Source: Methylococcales bacterium
Lineage (GTDB): Bacteria > Pseudomonadota > Gammaproteobacteria > Methylococcales > Methylomonadaceae
Assembly: GCA_030693155.1 (NCBI GenBank)
Contig: JAUYBJ010000089.1
Location: 1 to 33,018 of the forward strand
Length of the DNA: 33,018 nucleotides
Direction: 5' to 3'
Shown: in pieces, positions 7,708 through 15,974 of the stretch
How positions within the stretch are numbered: the stretch's first letter is position 1
Layout: each line of letters starts with the position of its first letter
Program-made: the position numbers and the translations under genes
Notes under the pieces: model-generated
Told to the model about the DNA's origin: nothing
The model's input: the letters and a program-made list of their open reading frames with translations, nothing else
Database searches by the model: none

Positions 7708-7756
7708 AGGACTCCAGTTTTAGAACAAGAAAAAATGGCAATCTAATCTACAACGG

Positions 7757-8266
7757 CTAACTTGATTTGTTTATAGAAAACATTGGTAATATAGATACAG
7801 GTAGAGACATCCTTGCACAAGTTGAGTGGCAATATTCTCTCCAGTAAGCCCAAATTTGATGTGGTACGTTAAGTCTGCCAAACTCAGAAACTACATCTTC
7901 AGGTAATTCTTCATTGCACTTAATAAGATACTCTGAAACGAAAGTAGCTTTTATTTCAGCAGCGATTAGCTTATCTAACAGCTCTTCATTTTCTAGGCTT
8001 TCTTTTAATTCATCAGTATTAGAACCTATTAAATAACGCATGGCTGCTTCGGTTTGATAAACCAAAAACCTGTATTTTTCACCAGTTTCAGTGTCCTGAA
8101 CTTCTTTGAGACGGCATGATTTTGGAGTAATTCCATATTGTCCAACCAACTCCTGATTAGGCATTAAAGGATCAAAACCATTATGAATTTTTGTTTCACT
8201 GGAATGTAGATAAATCATTTGTATTGAAAGATTATCTATTGCCTTTTGTAATAATTTTCTATTCAT
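7757..8266 (-). CDS. SecB-like chaperone of a toxin-antitoxin-chaperone system
   Basis: The 169-residue protein resembles SecB-type export chaperones. Its C-terminal part contains VPHQIWAYWREYCHSTCARM followed by SLPVSILPMF, which matches the conserved C-terminal helix region of SecB. It is the third gene of a tightly coupled set: its ATG (8264-8266) overlaps the antitoxin TGA by four bases. In TAC systems such as M. tuberculosis Rv1955-Rv1957, a solitary SecB-like protein binds the C-terminal tail of the antitoxin, shields it from degradation and so controls the toxin. The same role is inferred here. It is not the housekeeping secB, which is normally near grxC or gpsA. Confidence 0.85.
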   Translation of the reverse strand: MNRKLLQKAIDNLSIQMIYLHSSETKIHNGFDPLMPNQELVGQYGITPKSCRLKEVQDTETGEKYRFLVYQTEAAMRYLIGSNTDELKESLENEELLDKLIAAEIKATFVSEYLIKCNEELPEDVVSEFGRLNVPHQIWAYWREYCHSTCARMSLPVSILPMFSINKSS

Positions 8267-8754
8267 GCTACTTGACGATTAGATTCAGAATATTTTTTAT
8301 CATTAACTGCATTATTTTGTATTAAACGCAAGCTAGGTGTGGTGGTTACAGTAGCCCCCCAAAATATTTTTTCATATCCAAATCCATTGCAATAAAATTC
8401 TTTTAAATCTTGTTCGCGTGAAGTGCGTTTTAAATTTTCAGCGTTGAGCTTGGAAATGTCTAAAATACCGTCACTGAATTTTTCAAAAGAAACTTTGATT
8501 GTTAAATCAAATGCTTTAGCCAATTTACGCAAAGTTTTAAGTGTCCAAGCGTCATAATCGACATTTTCAAGTGCAGAAATACGTTCTTGTTTCATATCAG
8601 CAGCTTTTGCAAGTTGAACTTGTGTCCAATTACGTTGTTCGCGCAATACTTTAATTTGAGCAGCAATAGCCATATTAGAAACTTCTTCCATGTAAGCATG
8701 AGCATACTCTTTGTCATCAAACTCTTTGACTAATGTTTTAACTAACTCTTTCAT
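8263..8754 (-). CDS. XRE/HigA-like antitoxin with C-terminal chaperone-dependence tail
   Basis: I start it at ATG 8754, which has AGAAGGAAAG eight bases upstream, giving 163 residues. The open frame reaches 8925, but that part only shadows the toxin gene. Residues 29-90 form an XRE helix-turn-helix (IKVLREQRNWTQVQLAKAAD, then MKQERISALEN). Residues 105-163 extend beyond the usual HigA fold and include FYCNGFGYEKIFWG, an aromatic-rich segment like the chaperone addiction tail of TAC antitoxins. It overlaps the toxin gene by 17 bases and the SecB-like gene by four. It is expected to neutralise the toxin and repress the operon through the palindrome at 9154-9171. Confidence 0.85.
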   Translation of the reverse strand: MKELVKTLVKEFDDKEYAHAYMEEVSNMAIAAQIKVLREQRNWTQVQLAKAADMKQERISALENVDYDAWTLKTLRKLAKAFDLTIKVSFEKFSDGILDISKLNAENLKRTSREQDLKEFYCNGFGYEKIFWGATVTTTPSLRLIQNNAVNDKKYSESNRQVA

Positions 8755-9154
8755 GGTCTTTCCTTCTATTGGGATTTTTAATAATAATCTTCTTTCGCTG
8801 ATCAGCTTCTTCGTCAACATCTTTAGGGATAAGGCGATCACCTTTTTCTGTTGCACCAACAAGTAACGTAAACTCTGTTTCGTGGTTAATCGGTCCTCTA
8901 CACAACATAGGTCTAAGCTGAACATTATTAGCTTTTACTCTAAGTTTTAAGATGCCAGAAGTAGGAGTACCTGTAAGCAACTCAGGAAATAATTCAGAGC
9001 CATGCTGTTCAAGCATATCAAGTTTCGCATTGAGCTTTGCACGTTCAACTTTTTGCAATGTTTCTGTCCACTTTTTAAAATCGTTATTGCCCTTTTCATC
9101 TATGTAGTCAAACAGGGCAAACTCTTTCTTTTCAGTTGAAGTGGACTTCATCAT
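8738..9154 (-). CDS. RelE/HigB-superfamily toxin
   Basis: The 138-residue protein has the pattern of HigB-like mRNA interferases: FDYIDEKGNNDFKKWTETLQ at the N-terminus, GILKLRVKANNVQLRPMLC in the core, then EFTLLVGATEKGDRL and a basic tail (KNPNRRKDHERVS). Such toxins cleave mRNA at the ribosome and stop growth unless bound by the antitoxin. It is the first gene of the TAC operon. Two ATG codons in a row (9152-9154 and 9149-9151) have no Shine-Dalgarno, and the start abuts a perfect 18-bp palindrome containing TATAAT, so translation may be leaderless or weak. Toxin activity is inferred from the family. Confidence 0.82.
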   Translation of the reverse strand: MMKSTSTEKKEFALFDYIDEKGNNDFKKWTETLQKVERAKLNAKLDMLEQHGSELFPELLTGTPTSGILKLRVKANNVQLRPMLCRGPINHETEFTLLVGATEKGDRLIPKDVDEEADQRKKIIIKNPNRRKDHERVS

Positions 9155-9171
9155 ATAATAAATTTATTATA
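9154..9171. promoter_or_regulatory. Operator palindrome of the TAC operon, overlapping the -10 element
   Basis: TATAATAAATTTATTATA is a perfect 18-bp palindrome touching the toxin start codon. Read on the minus strand it contains TATAAT. A transcript from this -10 would begin within a few bases of the toxin ATG. This is a typical arrangement for autorepression by the XRE antitoxin. Confidence 0.6.
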
Positions 9172-9239
9172 ATTTCTATGAATGGATTGAAAACAGCGGA
9201 TTAGCAATAGCGTCTCTGCTATGTATGTCTATCATCATA

Positions 9240-9268
9240 CGGCGCAATTCGGCAAACCTATTGCGCCG
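9240..9268 (-). terminator. Hairpin downstream of carB
   Basis: CGGCGCAAT (9240-9248) pairs perfectly with ATTGCGCCG (9260-9268) across an 11-base loop, starting nine bases after the carB stop. There is no T-run after it on the minus strand, so it is either a weak terminator or an RNA-end stabiliser. It separates carB from the TAC promoter. Confidence 0.45.
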
Positions 9269-9276
9269 AACCACGA

Positions 9277-12200
9277 TTAATTCAAACTCTTATGCAAATC
9301 CTGCAAACAATTCACATCCCCAGCATCCAATTCACCTAGCGCAAAACAAGCGGCTCTCGCTCCAGCCATTGTGGTGTAATAAGTGACGCGGTGTTGTAAG
9401 GCTTCGCGGCGCATGGTGAAGGAATCGGAAATAGCTTGTTTGCCTTCGGTGGTGTTGATGATTAATTGGATTTGGTCGTTTTTAATCATATCCACGGTGT
9501 TAGGTCTGCCTTCGTTGACTTTGCACACCACTTCACACGGAATACCTGCCGCTTTCAGGAATCTTGCTGTGCCACCTGTTGCGACGATTTCGTAGTTTTT
9601 TGCGACTAACATCCGCGCAATTTCTGGCAGTTTCACTTTATCAACTTCACGAATACTAATCAGCACTTTACCGCTGGCGTTTAAATCCACCCCTGCGGCG
9701 CGTTGTGATTTAGCAAACGCTTCACCAAAGGTTTTACCTACGCCCATGACTTCGCCTGTCGATTTCATTTCAGGGCCTAATAATGGATCAACACCTGGAA
9801 ATTTTACGAAGGGGAATACCGCTTCTTTCACCGAGAAATAATCAGGAATGCGTTCTTCGGTAATGCCTTGTTGTTCTAAAGTTTGTCCGACCATAACTCT
9901 GGCGGCAATTTTTGCTAAGGCATAACCTGTGGCTTTAGACACAAACGGCGCGGTGCGTGAGGCGCGTGGATTGACTTCCAGCACATAAATATCGGTGCCT
10001 TGAATCGCAAATTGAGTATTCATTAGGCCACGAACGCCCAAGGCTTCTGCCATTTTCGCCACTTGTTCACGCAATTGGTCTTGCAGTTCTTTGGATAAAT
10101 CGTAAGGCGGTAATGAACAGGCAGAATCGCCCGAATGCACGCCCGCTTGTTCAATGTGTTCCATCAAACCGCCGATTAACACGCGCTCACCGTCATAAAT
10201 CGCATCCACGTCCATTTCTACCGCGTCATCTAAAAAGCGGTCGAGCAGTACAGGTGAATCATTCGACACGCTGACCGCTTCTTTCATGTAACGTTGCAAG
10301 CCTTCTTCATTAAAGACAATTTCCATTGCACGACCACCTAATACATAAGACGGACGCACCACTAACGGATAACCCAATTCTTTAGCGGCATTAATGGCTT
10401 GTTCGGTTGAACGTGCGGTGGCATTTGGTGGTTGTTTCAGTCCTAAACGCTCTAATAATTTTTGGAAACGTTCACGGTCTTCCGCTAAGTCGATTGAATC
10501 AGGGGATGTGCCGATAATGGGAACACCTGCCGCTTCTAACGCGCGGGCTAATTTCAGCGGCGTTTGTCCGCCATACTGCACAATCACGCCTTTGGGTTTT
10601 TCAATGTGGACAATTTCCAGCACATCTTCCAGCGTTAGCGGTTCAAAATATAAACGGTCTGAGGTGTCAAAATCAGTGGACACGGTTTCAGGATTACAGT
10701 TGACCATGATGGTTTCATAGCCATCTTCACGCAACGCCAACGCCGCATGAACACAGCAATAATCAAACTCGATACCTTGTCCAATACGGTTTGGGCCACC
10801 GCCTAGAATAATGATTTTTTCTTTGTCAGAGACTCGCGCTTCGCATTCTTCTTCATAAGTGGAATACAAATAGGCGGTATCAGAGGCAAACTCCGCCGCG
10901 CAGGAATCTATGCGTTTATAAACAGGACGAATGCCTTGTTTATGACGCACGTTGCGCACTTCGGTTTCTGACGCATCCAATAATTTTGCCAAGCGTCTAT
11001 CAGAAAAGCCTTTGCGTTTCAGTCTGAATAATTCGCCTTCTTTTAACGTCGATAAAGTTTTAGTCGCTAAGGATTTTTCACTCAGCACCAAATCTTCAAT
11101 CTGCGCCAAGAACCACGGATCAATTTTGCTGGAATCATGTACTTCTGCCAATGTCATGCCGCTACGGAAGGCATCGGCAACATACAACAATCTATCCGGG
11201 CCGGGGTGACGCATTTCACGGCGCATTTTATCGGCGGCATTATCAGCGGTTAAATCGGTAATTTCATTCAAGCCATCAATGCCGATTTCCAAACCGCGCA
11301 AGGCTTTTTGCAACGACTCTTGAAAGGTACGCCCAATCGCCATGACTTCGCCGACTGATTTCATTTGTGTAGTCAGACGGTCATCGGCTTGCGGGAATTT
11401 TTCAAAGGTAAAACGCGGCACTTTGACGACCACATAATCAATCGACGGTTCAAATGACGCAGGGGTTTTGCCGCCTGTGATTTCATTTTGTAACTCATCC
11501 AAAGTAAAGCCCACCGCCAATTTAGCCGCAACTTTGGCAATCGGAAAACCTGTGGCTTTAGACGCTAACGCCGACGAACGCGACACGCGCGGATTCATCT
11601 CGATGATAATCATGCGTCCATCGACAGGATTAATTGCCACCTGCACGTTAGAACCGCCTGTATCCACGCCAATTTCACGCAAAATTGCCAGCGACACATT
11701 ACGCAGAATTTGATATTCCTTATCGGTCAAGGTTTGCGCAGGGGCAACGGTGATAGAGTCGCCCGTATGCACGCCCATCGGGTCAAAGTTTTCAATCGAA
11801 CACACGATGATGCAATTATCTTTAGAATCGCGCACCACTTCCATTTCGTATTCTTTCCAACCCAGTACCGATTCTTCAATCAATAACTCATTGGTTGGCG
11901 ATAAATACAAACCGCGTTCGCAAATCTCCATGAATTCTTCTTTGTTATAGGCAATGCCGCCGCCACTACCGCCCATGGTAAATGACGGACGTATAACCGT
12001 CGGATAGCCGACTTCTTTTTGTGCGGCAATCGCTTCTTCCATGGTATGCGCGGTTTTCGACTTCGCCACTTCGTAGCCGATTTTTTTCATGGCATCATTG
12101 AAAAGCTGGCGATCTTCAGCTTTATTAATCGCCTCTTTAGTCGCGCCTATCATTTCCACGTTGTATTTTGCTAATACCCCGTGTTTGTCCAAGGCAAGAG

Positions 12201-12495
12201 CGCAATTCAACGCCGTTTGTCCGCCCATGGTCGGCAACACCGCATCGGGACGTTCTTTGGCAATAATTTTTTCCACCGTTTGCCAATCAATCGGCTCGAT
12301 GTAAATCGCGTCCGCCATATCGGGGTCGGTCATGATAGTCGCAGGATTAGAATTGACCAGAATCACGCGATAACCTTCCTCGCGCAACGCTTTACAGGCT
12401 TGCGTACCTGAGTAGTCAAATTCACAGGCTTGCCCAATAACGATAGGGCCCGCGCCTAATAATAGTATGGATTTTATGTCGGTTCTTTTTGGCAT
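9277..12495 (-). CDS. carB: Carbamoyl phosphate synthase large subunit
   Basis: The 1072-residue protein makes carbamoyl phosphate from bicarbonate, two ATP and ammonia supplied by CarA, feeding pyrimidine and arginine synthesis. The first ATP-grasp half (about 1-400) begins [20 protein letters not shown]. An oligomerisation region covers about 400-550. The second ATP-grasp half starts at [20 protein letters not shown]. The C-terminal MGS domain (about 935-1072) carries the allosteric site ([12 protein letters not shown], then [12 protein letters not shown]). Length matches the E. coli protein. In many bacteria carB follows carA directly; here a 2.25-kb AT-rich cassette separates them on the same strand. 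Confidence 0.98.
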   Translation of the reverse strand: MPKRTDIKSILLLGAGPIVIGQACEFDYSGTQACKALREEGYRVILVNSNPATIMTDPDMADAIYIEPIDWQTVEKIIAKERPDAVLPTMGGQTALNCALALDKHGVLAKYNVEMIGATKEAINKAEDRQLFNDAMKKIGYEVAKSKTAHTMEEAIAAQKEVGYPTVIRPSFTMGGSGGGIAYNKEEFMEICERGLYLSPTNELLIEESVLGWKEYEMEVVRDSKDNCIIVCSIENFDPMGVHTGDSITVAPAQTLTDKEYQILRNVSLAILREIGVDTGGSNVQVAINPVDGRMIIIEMNPRVSRSSALASKATGFPIAKVAAKLAVGFTLDELQNEITGGKTPASFEPSIDYVVVKVPRFTFEKFPQADDRLTTQMKSVGEVMAIGRTFQESLQKALRGLEIGIDGLNEITDLTADNAADKMRREMRHPGPDRLLYVADAFRSGMTLAEVHDSSKIDPWFLAQIEDLVLSEKSLATKTLSTLKEGELFRLKRKGFSDRRLAKLLDASETEVRNVRHKQGIRPVYKRIDSCAAEFASDTAYLYSTYEEECEARVSDKEKIIILGGGPNRIGQGIEFDYCCVHAALALREDGYETIMVNCNPETVSTDFDTSDRLYFEPLTLEDVLEIVHIEKPKGVIVQYGGQTPLKLARALEAAGVPIIGTSPDSIDLAEDRERFQKLLERLGLKQPPNATARSTEQAINAAKELGYPLVVRPSYVLGGRAMEIVFNEEGLQRYMKEAVSVSNDSPVLLDRFLDDAVEMDVDAIYDGERVLIGGLMEHIEQAGVHSGDSACSLPPYDLSKELQDQLREQVAKMAEALGVRGLMNTQFAIQGTDIYVLEVNPRASRTAPFVSKATGYALAKIAARVMVGQTLEQQGITEERIPDYFSVKEAVFPFVKFPGVDPLLGPEMKSTGEVMGVGKTFGEAFAKSQRAAGVDLNASGKVLISIREVDKVKLPEIARMLVAKNYEIVATGGTARFLKAAGIPCEVVCKVNEGRPNTVDMIKNDQIQLIINTTEGKQAISDSFTMRREALQHRVTYYTTMAGARAACFALGELDAGDVNCLQDLHKSLN

Positions 12496-12559
12496 ATTCT
12501 TAAATGTTAGGGTTGGAATTTTTTGTTATTGGCTAAATGGGGAAGTTTTTAGCTCTTAA

Positions 12560-12742
12560 TTATAAATCGTCTAAAGAAATACGAATAAGTGGCTGTCCAT
12601 CATTTAACCGTGTATCAGTAAGTGTATTGAGTTCGTTGTCAGATTCATTCTGTATTGAATAACTAATACCTAATCGCTTCAATAATTCCAATATAAATTT
12701 TTCATCTTCGTTATTTTCCAGCTCTAAGGTTACCTGTGACAT
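12560..12742 (-). CDS. Orphan 60-residue acidic protein, possibly antitoxin-like
   Basis: The product starts MSQVTLELENNEDEKFILEL and continues LKRLGISYSIQNES, ending in IRISLDDL. The very acidic composition and the helix with the LLKRLGIS pattern resemble small orphan antitoxins that accompany PIN or RelE toxins, but no toxin gene is beside it. It lies between carB and the DUF4326 gene, 104 bases after the latter, on the same strand. No strong ribosome site is visible. It could also be a regulator of the neighbouring operon. Function not recognised. Confidence 0.5.
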   Translation of the reverse strand: MSQVTLELENNEDEKFILELLKRLGISYSIQNESDNELNTLTDTRLNDGQPLIRISLDDL

Positions 12743-12804
12743 TTTTTACTACCGTAAATTTAGATAAGAGTATTTGATAAGCACACCCTATTAATTGGAG
12801 AAAA

Positions 12805-12835
12805 CCTAGATTCCGTTACACTCCATTTAGGCTAC
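12805..12835. repeat. Degenerate palindromic repeat remnant
   Basis: CCTAGA and TTTAGG pair with one mismatch around TTCCGTTACACTCCA, followed by GCTAC. The pattern resembles common GTAGCCT...AGG extragenic palindromes. It lies between the DUF4326 gene and the 60-residue orphan. Confidence 0.35.
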
Positions 12836-12846
12836 TTGCTATAAGT

Positions 12847-13434
12847 TTATTTACCATCATCGAGTGAATTTAAATAATTAGCTAAAACATCACCGTGGCA
12901 AGCAGCAGGTTTACAATGACAACCTAATGTTTTTCCGCGTAGTTTTAATAACTGTTCTTTATTGCTTTTGAGAAATCCACGCTCAAAATCATATTGATAT
13001 TTTCTGATAACTTCGTCCCTATCACCATCAATGCCTATTGCGTAAGGATTACCCCAATCGGAGCCTCTACCAATATAAATGTCGTAACTTTCGTTTTTAT
13101 CAACATTAACAACGTGGGTGATATTTGTATTGATTACTCTTGATACTATGCCTTTTTGTTTTAATTCATTAATAATGTGAGTAAAGCTTTCGCCATCATT
13201 AAAAATTACGGCATGAGTTATTTCTTCTAATTTATCTTCAGATGTTTTTATGGCATCGTGAATTCGCTGGTCATCTTCCATTTTTTTAGCAATGAAACCA
13301 TTGTAATCATCAATCATAGCCAAGGAAAAACGCGGTAAACTTGAAAAAATTTTACTAATTTTTCTTTCAAACTTTGGATAACAAATAAATTCTTTTGGAT
13401 AGGCGATTAAAATCGTGGGTTCTTGAATATTCAT
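12847..13434 (-). CDS. DUF4326-domain protein with N-terminal Rossmann-like region
   Basis: The 195-residue protein has two parts. Residues 1-105 (TILIAYPKEFICYPKFERKI, then THAVIFNDGES and RVINT) look like a Rossmann-type fold of the nucleotide or SLOG kind; this is inference from strand spacing. Residues 108-192 are DUF4326: IYIGRGSDWGNPYAIG, then LRGKTLGCHCKPAACHGDVL. The C-H-C and C-H-G-D residues could bind metal or form an active site. The gene overlaps the DUF488 gene by four bases (ATGA), so expression is coupled. The DNA is AT-rich beside carA and carB, suggesting transfer. Function unknown; nucleic acid or nucleotide processing is likely from the context. Confidence 0.75.
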   Translation of the reverse strand: MNIQEPTILIAYPKEFICYPKFERKISKIFSSLPRFSLAMIDDYNGFIAKKMEDDQRIHDAIKTSEDKLEEITHAVIFNDGESFTHIINELKQKGIVSRVINTNITHVVNVDKNESYDIYIGRGSDWGNPYAIGIDGDRDEVIRKYQYDFERGFLKSNKEQLLKLRGKTLGCHCKPAACHGDVLANYLNSLDDGK

Positions 13435-13871
13435 AATAAATGTACTACCTCTATATTAGAATCCCAATGTTTATTCAAATATTCAACAACTAGCCTACGA
13501 TGACATTGATGTGGCTCATGCTCACTACACAATAAACAGCCATTATCCAGAATATCTTTATTTATAGTTTTTTCTATGTTCCTCTGCGCCATTAAATTAG
13601 TAAACTTATCCGCATAATTATCCCAAGTAATAGCCTTATTTTTATAAGAATCAAGCATAGGTTTTGTTGGTGTTAAGTCTGGAACATGAATGTAATCAGC
13701 GTGACACAATTCTTTAAGAAAATAGCTTAGGTCATTTTTTTTAGCGAAACCTGCTAATTGTGAAGTGGTATTCAAACGAACATCTACGACTCGACTAATA
13801 TTATTTTTTATTATTAGCGAAAAAAAATGTTCGGCTGTTTTTTGGGTAAAACCAATAGTAAAAGTTTTCAT
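13431..13871 (-). CDS. DUF488 family protein
   Basis: The 146-residue protein shows all DUF488 marks: the N-terminal strand KTFTIGFTQ, the VVDVRLNTTSQLAGFAKKND segment with YFLKEL, and the C-terminal LLCSEHEPHQCHRRLVVEYL carrying Cys and Cys-His. No biochemical activity is firmly known for the family. Its ATG directly abuts the stop of the dual-OB gene with no spacer, and its TGA overlaps the start of the DUF4326 gene. The Cys...CysHis motif resembles LGCHCKPAACHGD in the downstream gene, so the two proteins may share chemistry. The product should be cytoplasmic. Confidence 0.85.
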   Translation of the reverse strand: MKTFTIGFTQKTAEHFFSLIIKNNISRVVDVRLNTTSQLAGFAKKNDLSYFLKELCHADYIHVPDLTPTKPMLDSYKNKAITWDNYADKFTNLMAQRNIEKTINKDILDNGCLLCSEHEPHQCHRRLVVEYLNKHWDSNIEVVHLL

Positions 13872-14579
13872 TTACTCATACCGTCTAGCATTCTTAAAAT
13901 AATCTGGAAAACTATAAATACCATTAACTTGTATCCAAAATCCAGTTTTATCCTGTTGACTTGTATGAATTCTACCTAAACCAATACGAAGAAAAACCTC
14001 TTTTTGACTTTTAATTACAGAATTAATTTCATTGTAATTATTTGTTTCTTTATAGTGGTTTTCAGCATAACTATGAAAACCAAGATCAGTAATAGATAAA
14101 AAACTATACTCTTTAAAATTATTATCAGTAAAATGAATTTTTATTTTTTTAGAATCATATTGGTCTTGAACAATTTTAACTGCATTTGGATTTACTGAAA
14201 TGGTTATTATTGATTTTGATGGTGCTAATTCTAGCGGTATATGTTTTTGGCGATTTTCCAACTGTACATTGAAACCATCCTCTATATTTTCAGAGCATGA
14301 TTGCAACAATACATCTCTAAATTCGCTATCCGAACAATGTCCATGAAATTGTAGATTTTCATGGTGCATATCTTCAGAATGTGGACGCTCTATACTTGTT
14401 AATGCACTGAAATTACCTGATAAGATTGCACCTGGTAATAAATTTAATTCTTTGCAGTATGAATATCTTAAATAAGGCATTGGTCTAACGCACTCACCAT
14501 TATTAACATCTATACCAGCCGTGCAAACAATTTCTCTATTAGAAAATCTTGTTAAATCAGTAATTATTATTTTTCTCAT
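13872..14579 (-). CDS. Predicted dual-OB-domain protein
   Basis: I start at ATG 14579, which gives 235 residues beginning MRKIIITDLTRFSNREIVCT. The longer frame to 14693 is rejected because its first codons are only a translation of the palindromic element at 14661-14739. The sequence ITDLTRF...VCTAGIDVNNGECVRPMPYL, then LPGAILSGNF and the later ITDLGFHSYAENHY with LRIGLGRIH, resembles dual OB-fold proteins found beside DUF488 genes; this assignment is from memory of the pattern and is moderate. OB folds usually bind single-stranded nucleic acid. It is the first gene of a gapless three-gene operon with the DUF488 and DUF4326 genes, set between carA and carB. Confidence 0.6.
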   Translation of the reverse strand: MRKIIITDLTRFSNREIVCTAGIDVNNGECVRPMPYLRYSYCKELNLLPGAILSGNFSALTSIERPHSEDMHHENLQFHGHCSDSEFRDVLLQSCSENIEDGFNVQLENRQKHIPLELAPSKSIITISVNPNAVKIVQDQYDSKKIKIHFTDNNFKEYSFLSITDLGFHSYAENHYKETNNYNEINSVIKSQKEVFLRIGLGRIHTSQQDKTGFWIQVNGIYSFPDYFKNARRYE

Positions 14580-14660
14580 GGGGTCTCTTGTGTTTGAGTA
14601 TTTTAACGGTTCAGATTTATCTGTTCCTATTTTAATAAGCTGATTTATTTTTTTCAGTTT

Positions 14661-14739
14661 GTAGGTCGGGTTAGGCTTGCCGTAACCCGACATTTACCTG
14701 TGATGGTTGTCGGGTTACGCTATCGCTAACCCGACCTAC
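14661..14739. repeat. GTAGG...CCTAC palindromic element, copy 3 (79 bp)
   Basis: The ends GTAGGTCGGGTTAG (14661-14674) and CTAACCCGACCTAC (14726-14739) pair perfectly over 14 bp. Inside, CGTAACCCGACA (14681-14692) pairs perfectly with TGTCGGGTTACG (14708-14719). It can form one nested hairpin or two side-by-side hairpins. It lies just after carA on its transcript and before the cassette. Confidence 0.85.
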
Positions 14740-14747
14740 GATGTTAT

Positions 14748-15872
14748 TTAACGCGCATTCATCAAATCTATAAACTCATCAAACAAACCTTCGACATCGT
14801 GAGGGCCGGGGCTGGCTTCGGGGTGTCCTTGAAAGCTGAATGCGGGGCGGTCGGTGAAGCGAATGCCTTGTAAGCTGCCATCAAATAGTGAGCGGTGTGT
14901 GGCGATGACATTGGCGGGTAAACTGGCTTCATCGGCGGCGAAACCGTGGTTTTGACTGCTAATCATGACGCGACCTGTGGCGATTTCTTGTACAGGGTGA
15001 TTCGCGCCGTGATGTCCGAATTTCATTTTTTCAGTTTTCGCGCCACTGGCTAGGGCTAATAATTGATGTCCTAAGCAAATACCGAACACGGGGATTTTAG
15101 TTTCTAAAATCGTTTTAATAGCTTCAATCGCATAAGTACAAGGTTCTGGATCGCCTGGCCCATTAGATAGGAATACGCCGTCTGGGTTCATTGCCAATAC
15201 GTCAGCCGCAGGAGTTTGTGCGGGAACAACAGTGACGCGGCAACCACGATTAGCAAGCAAACGCAGGATGTTGCGTTTAATGCCGAAGTCGTAGGCGACA
15301 ACGTGCTTGGTCAGGTTTTCAGCTTCGACATGACCGTTGCGTAAATTCCAAGTGTTTTCTGTCCATTCATAAGACTCAGTCACAGATACCACTTTGGCTA
15401 AGTCCATGCCTTTTAAACCTGCAAAGCCATCAATAGCGGCGGTGGCGGTTTCCACGCTTATGTCGTCACCAGCCATGATACAGCCGCGTTGTGCGCCTTT
15501 ATCACGCAAAATGCGCGTCAGTTTGCGAGTGTCAATTTCCGCAATCGCGACTACGTTGTTATCAATCAAGTATTGTTGCAGGGTTTTTTCTGAACGCCAG
15601 TTGCTTGCCAATAACGGCAAATCACGAATCACTAAGCCACTGGCAAATACCGCGTGCGATTCGTCGTCTTCGCTGTTGGTGCCTGTGTTGCCGATGTGCG
15701 GATAAGTCAGCGTGACAATTTGTTGGCAGTAAGATGGGTCGCTGAGAATTTCCTGATAGCCTGTCATAGCGGTATTAAACACCACTTCGCCGACGGAACA
15801 ACCGTCTGCGCCTATGGATACGCCGTTAAATACGGTGCCATCTTCTAGCACTAATAATGCGGATTTAGTCAA
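14748..15872 (-). CDS. carA: Carbamoyl phosphate synthase small subunit (glutaminase)
   Basis: CarA hydrolyses glutamine and channels ammonia to CarB. The N-terminal domain begins [20 protein letters not shown] and contains [20 protein letters not shown]. The class I amidotransferase domain carries the nucleophile in [11 protein letters not shown] and the His/Glu pair in [14 protein letters not shown] chose TTG at 15870-15872 (374 residues): it aligns with the E. coli start and has GAGGTG five bases upstream. A GTG at 15881 (377 residues) is the alternative and is poorly placed for that site. A terminator-like hairpin (15897-15924) lies only 24 bases upstream, so carA is read through it or starts from a promoter before it. 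Confidence 0.96.
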   Translation of the reverse strand: MTKSALLVLEDGTVFNGVSIGADGCSVGEVVFNTAMTGYQEILSDPSYCQQIVTLTYPHIGNTGTNSEDDESHAVFASGLVIRDLPLLASNWRSEKTLQQYLIDNNVVAIAEIDTRKLTRILRDKGAQRGCIMAGDDISVETATAAIDGFAGLKGMDLAKVVSVTESYEWTENTWNLRNGHVEAENLTKHVVAYDFGIKRNILRLLANRGCRVTVVPAQTPAADVLAMNPDGVFLSNGPGDPEPCTYAIEAIKTILETKIPVFGICLGHQLLALASGAKTEKMKFGHHGANHPVQEIATGRVMISSQNHGFAADEASLPANVIATHRSLFDGSLQGIRFTDRPAFSFQGHPEASPGPHDVEGLFDEFIDLMNAR

Positions 15873-15896
15873 ACACGTCACCTCTAATGTACAAAA

Positions 15897-15924
15897 CGGG
15901 ATGACCCCTTAAGGATTCATCCCG
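15897..15924 (-). terminator. Intrinsic terminator after creC, also in the carA leader
   Basis: On the minus strand CGGGATGA and TCATCCCG pair perfectly around a 12-base loop, followed by TTTTG. It lies about 50 bases after the creC stop and 24 before the carA start, so it should end the cre operon. Any carA message starting upstream must pass through it, which opens the option of attenuation. Confidence 0.65.
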
Positions 15925-15974
15925 CTATAAAAAAATTAATTGTACCACTATACAAAATTATGCCGCGTAGGTCA

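Noticed and set aside
8755-8925. 57 extra N-terminal residues of the antitoxin
   Set aside because: This region is in another frame of the toxin gene; ATG 8754 has a strong ribosome binding site and the helix-turn-helix follows at normal distance.
14580-14693. Longer N-terminus of the dual-OB protein
   Set aside because: Its first residues (MSGYGKPNPTYK) are a direct reading of the palindromic element at 14661-14739, so the ATG at 14579 is the better start.
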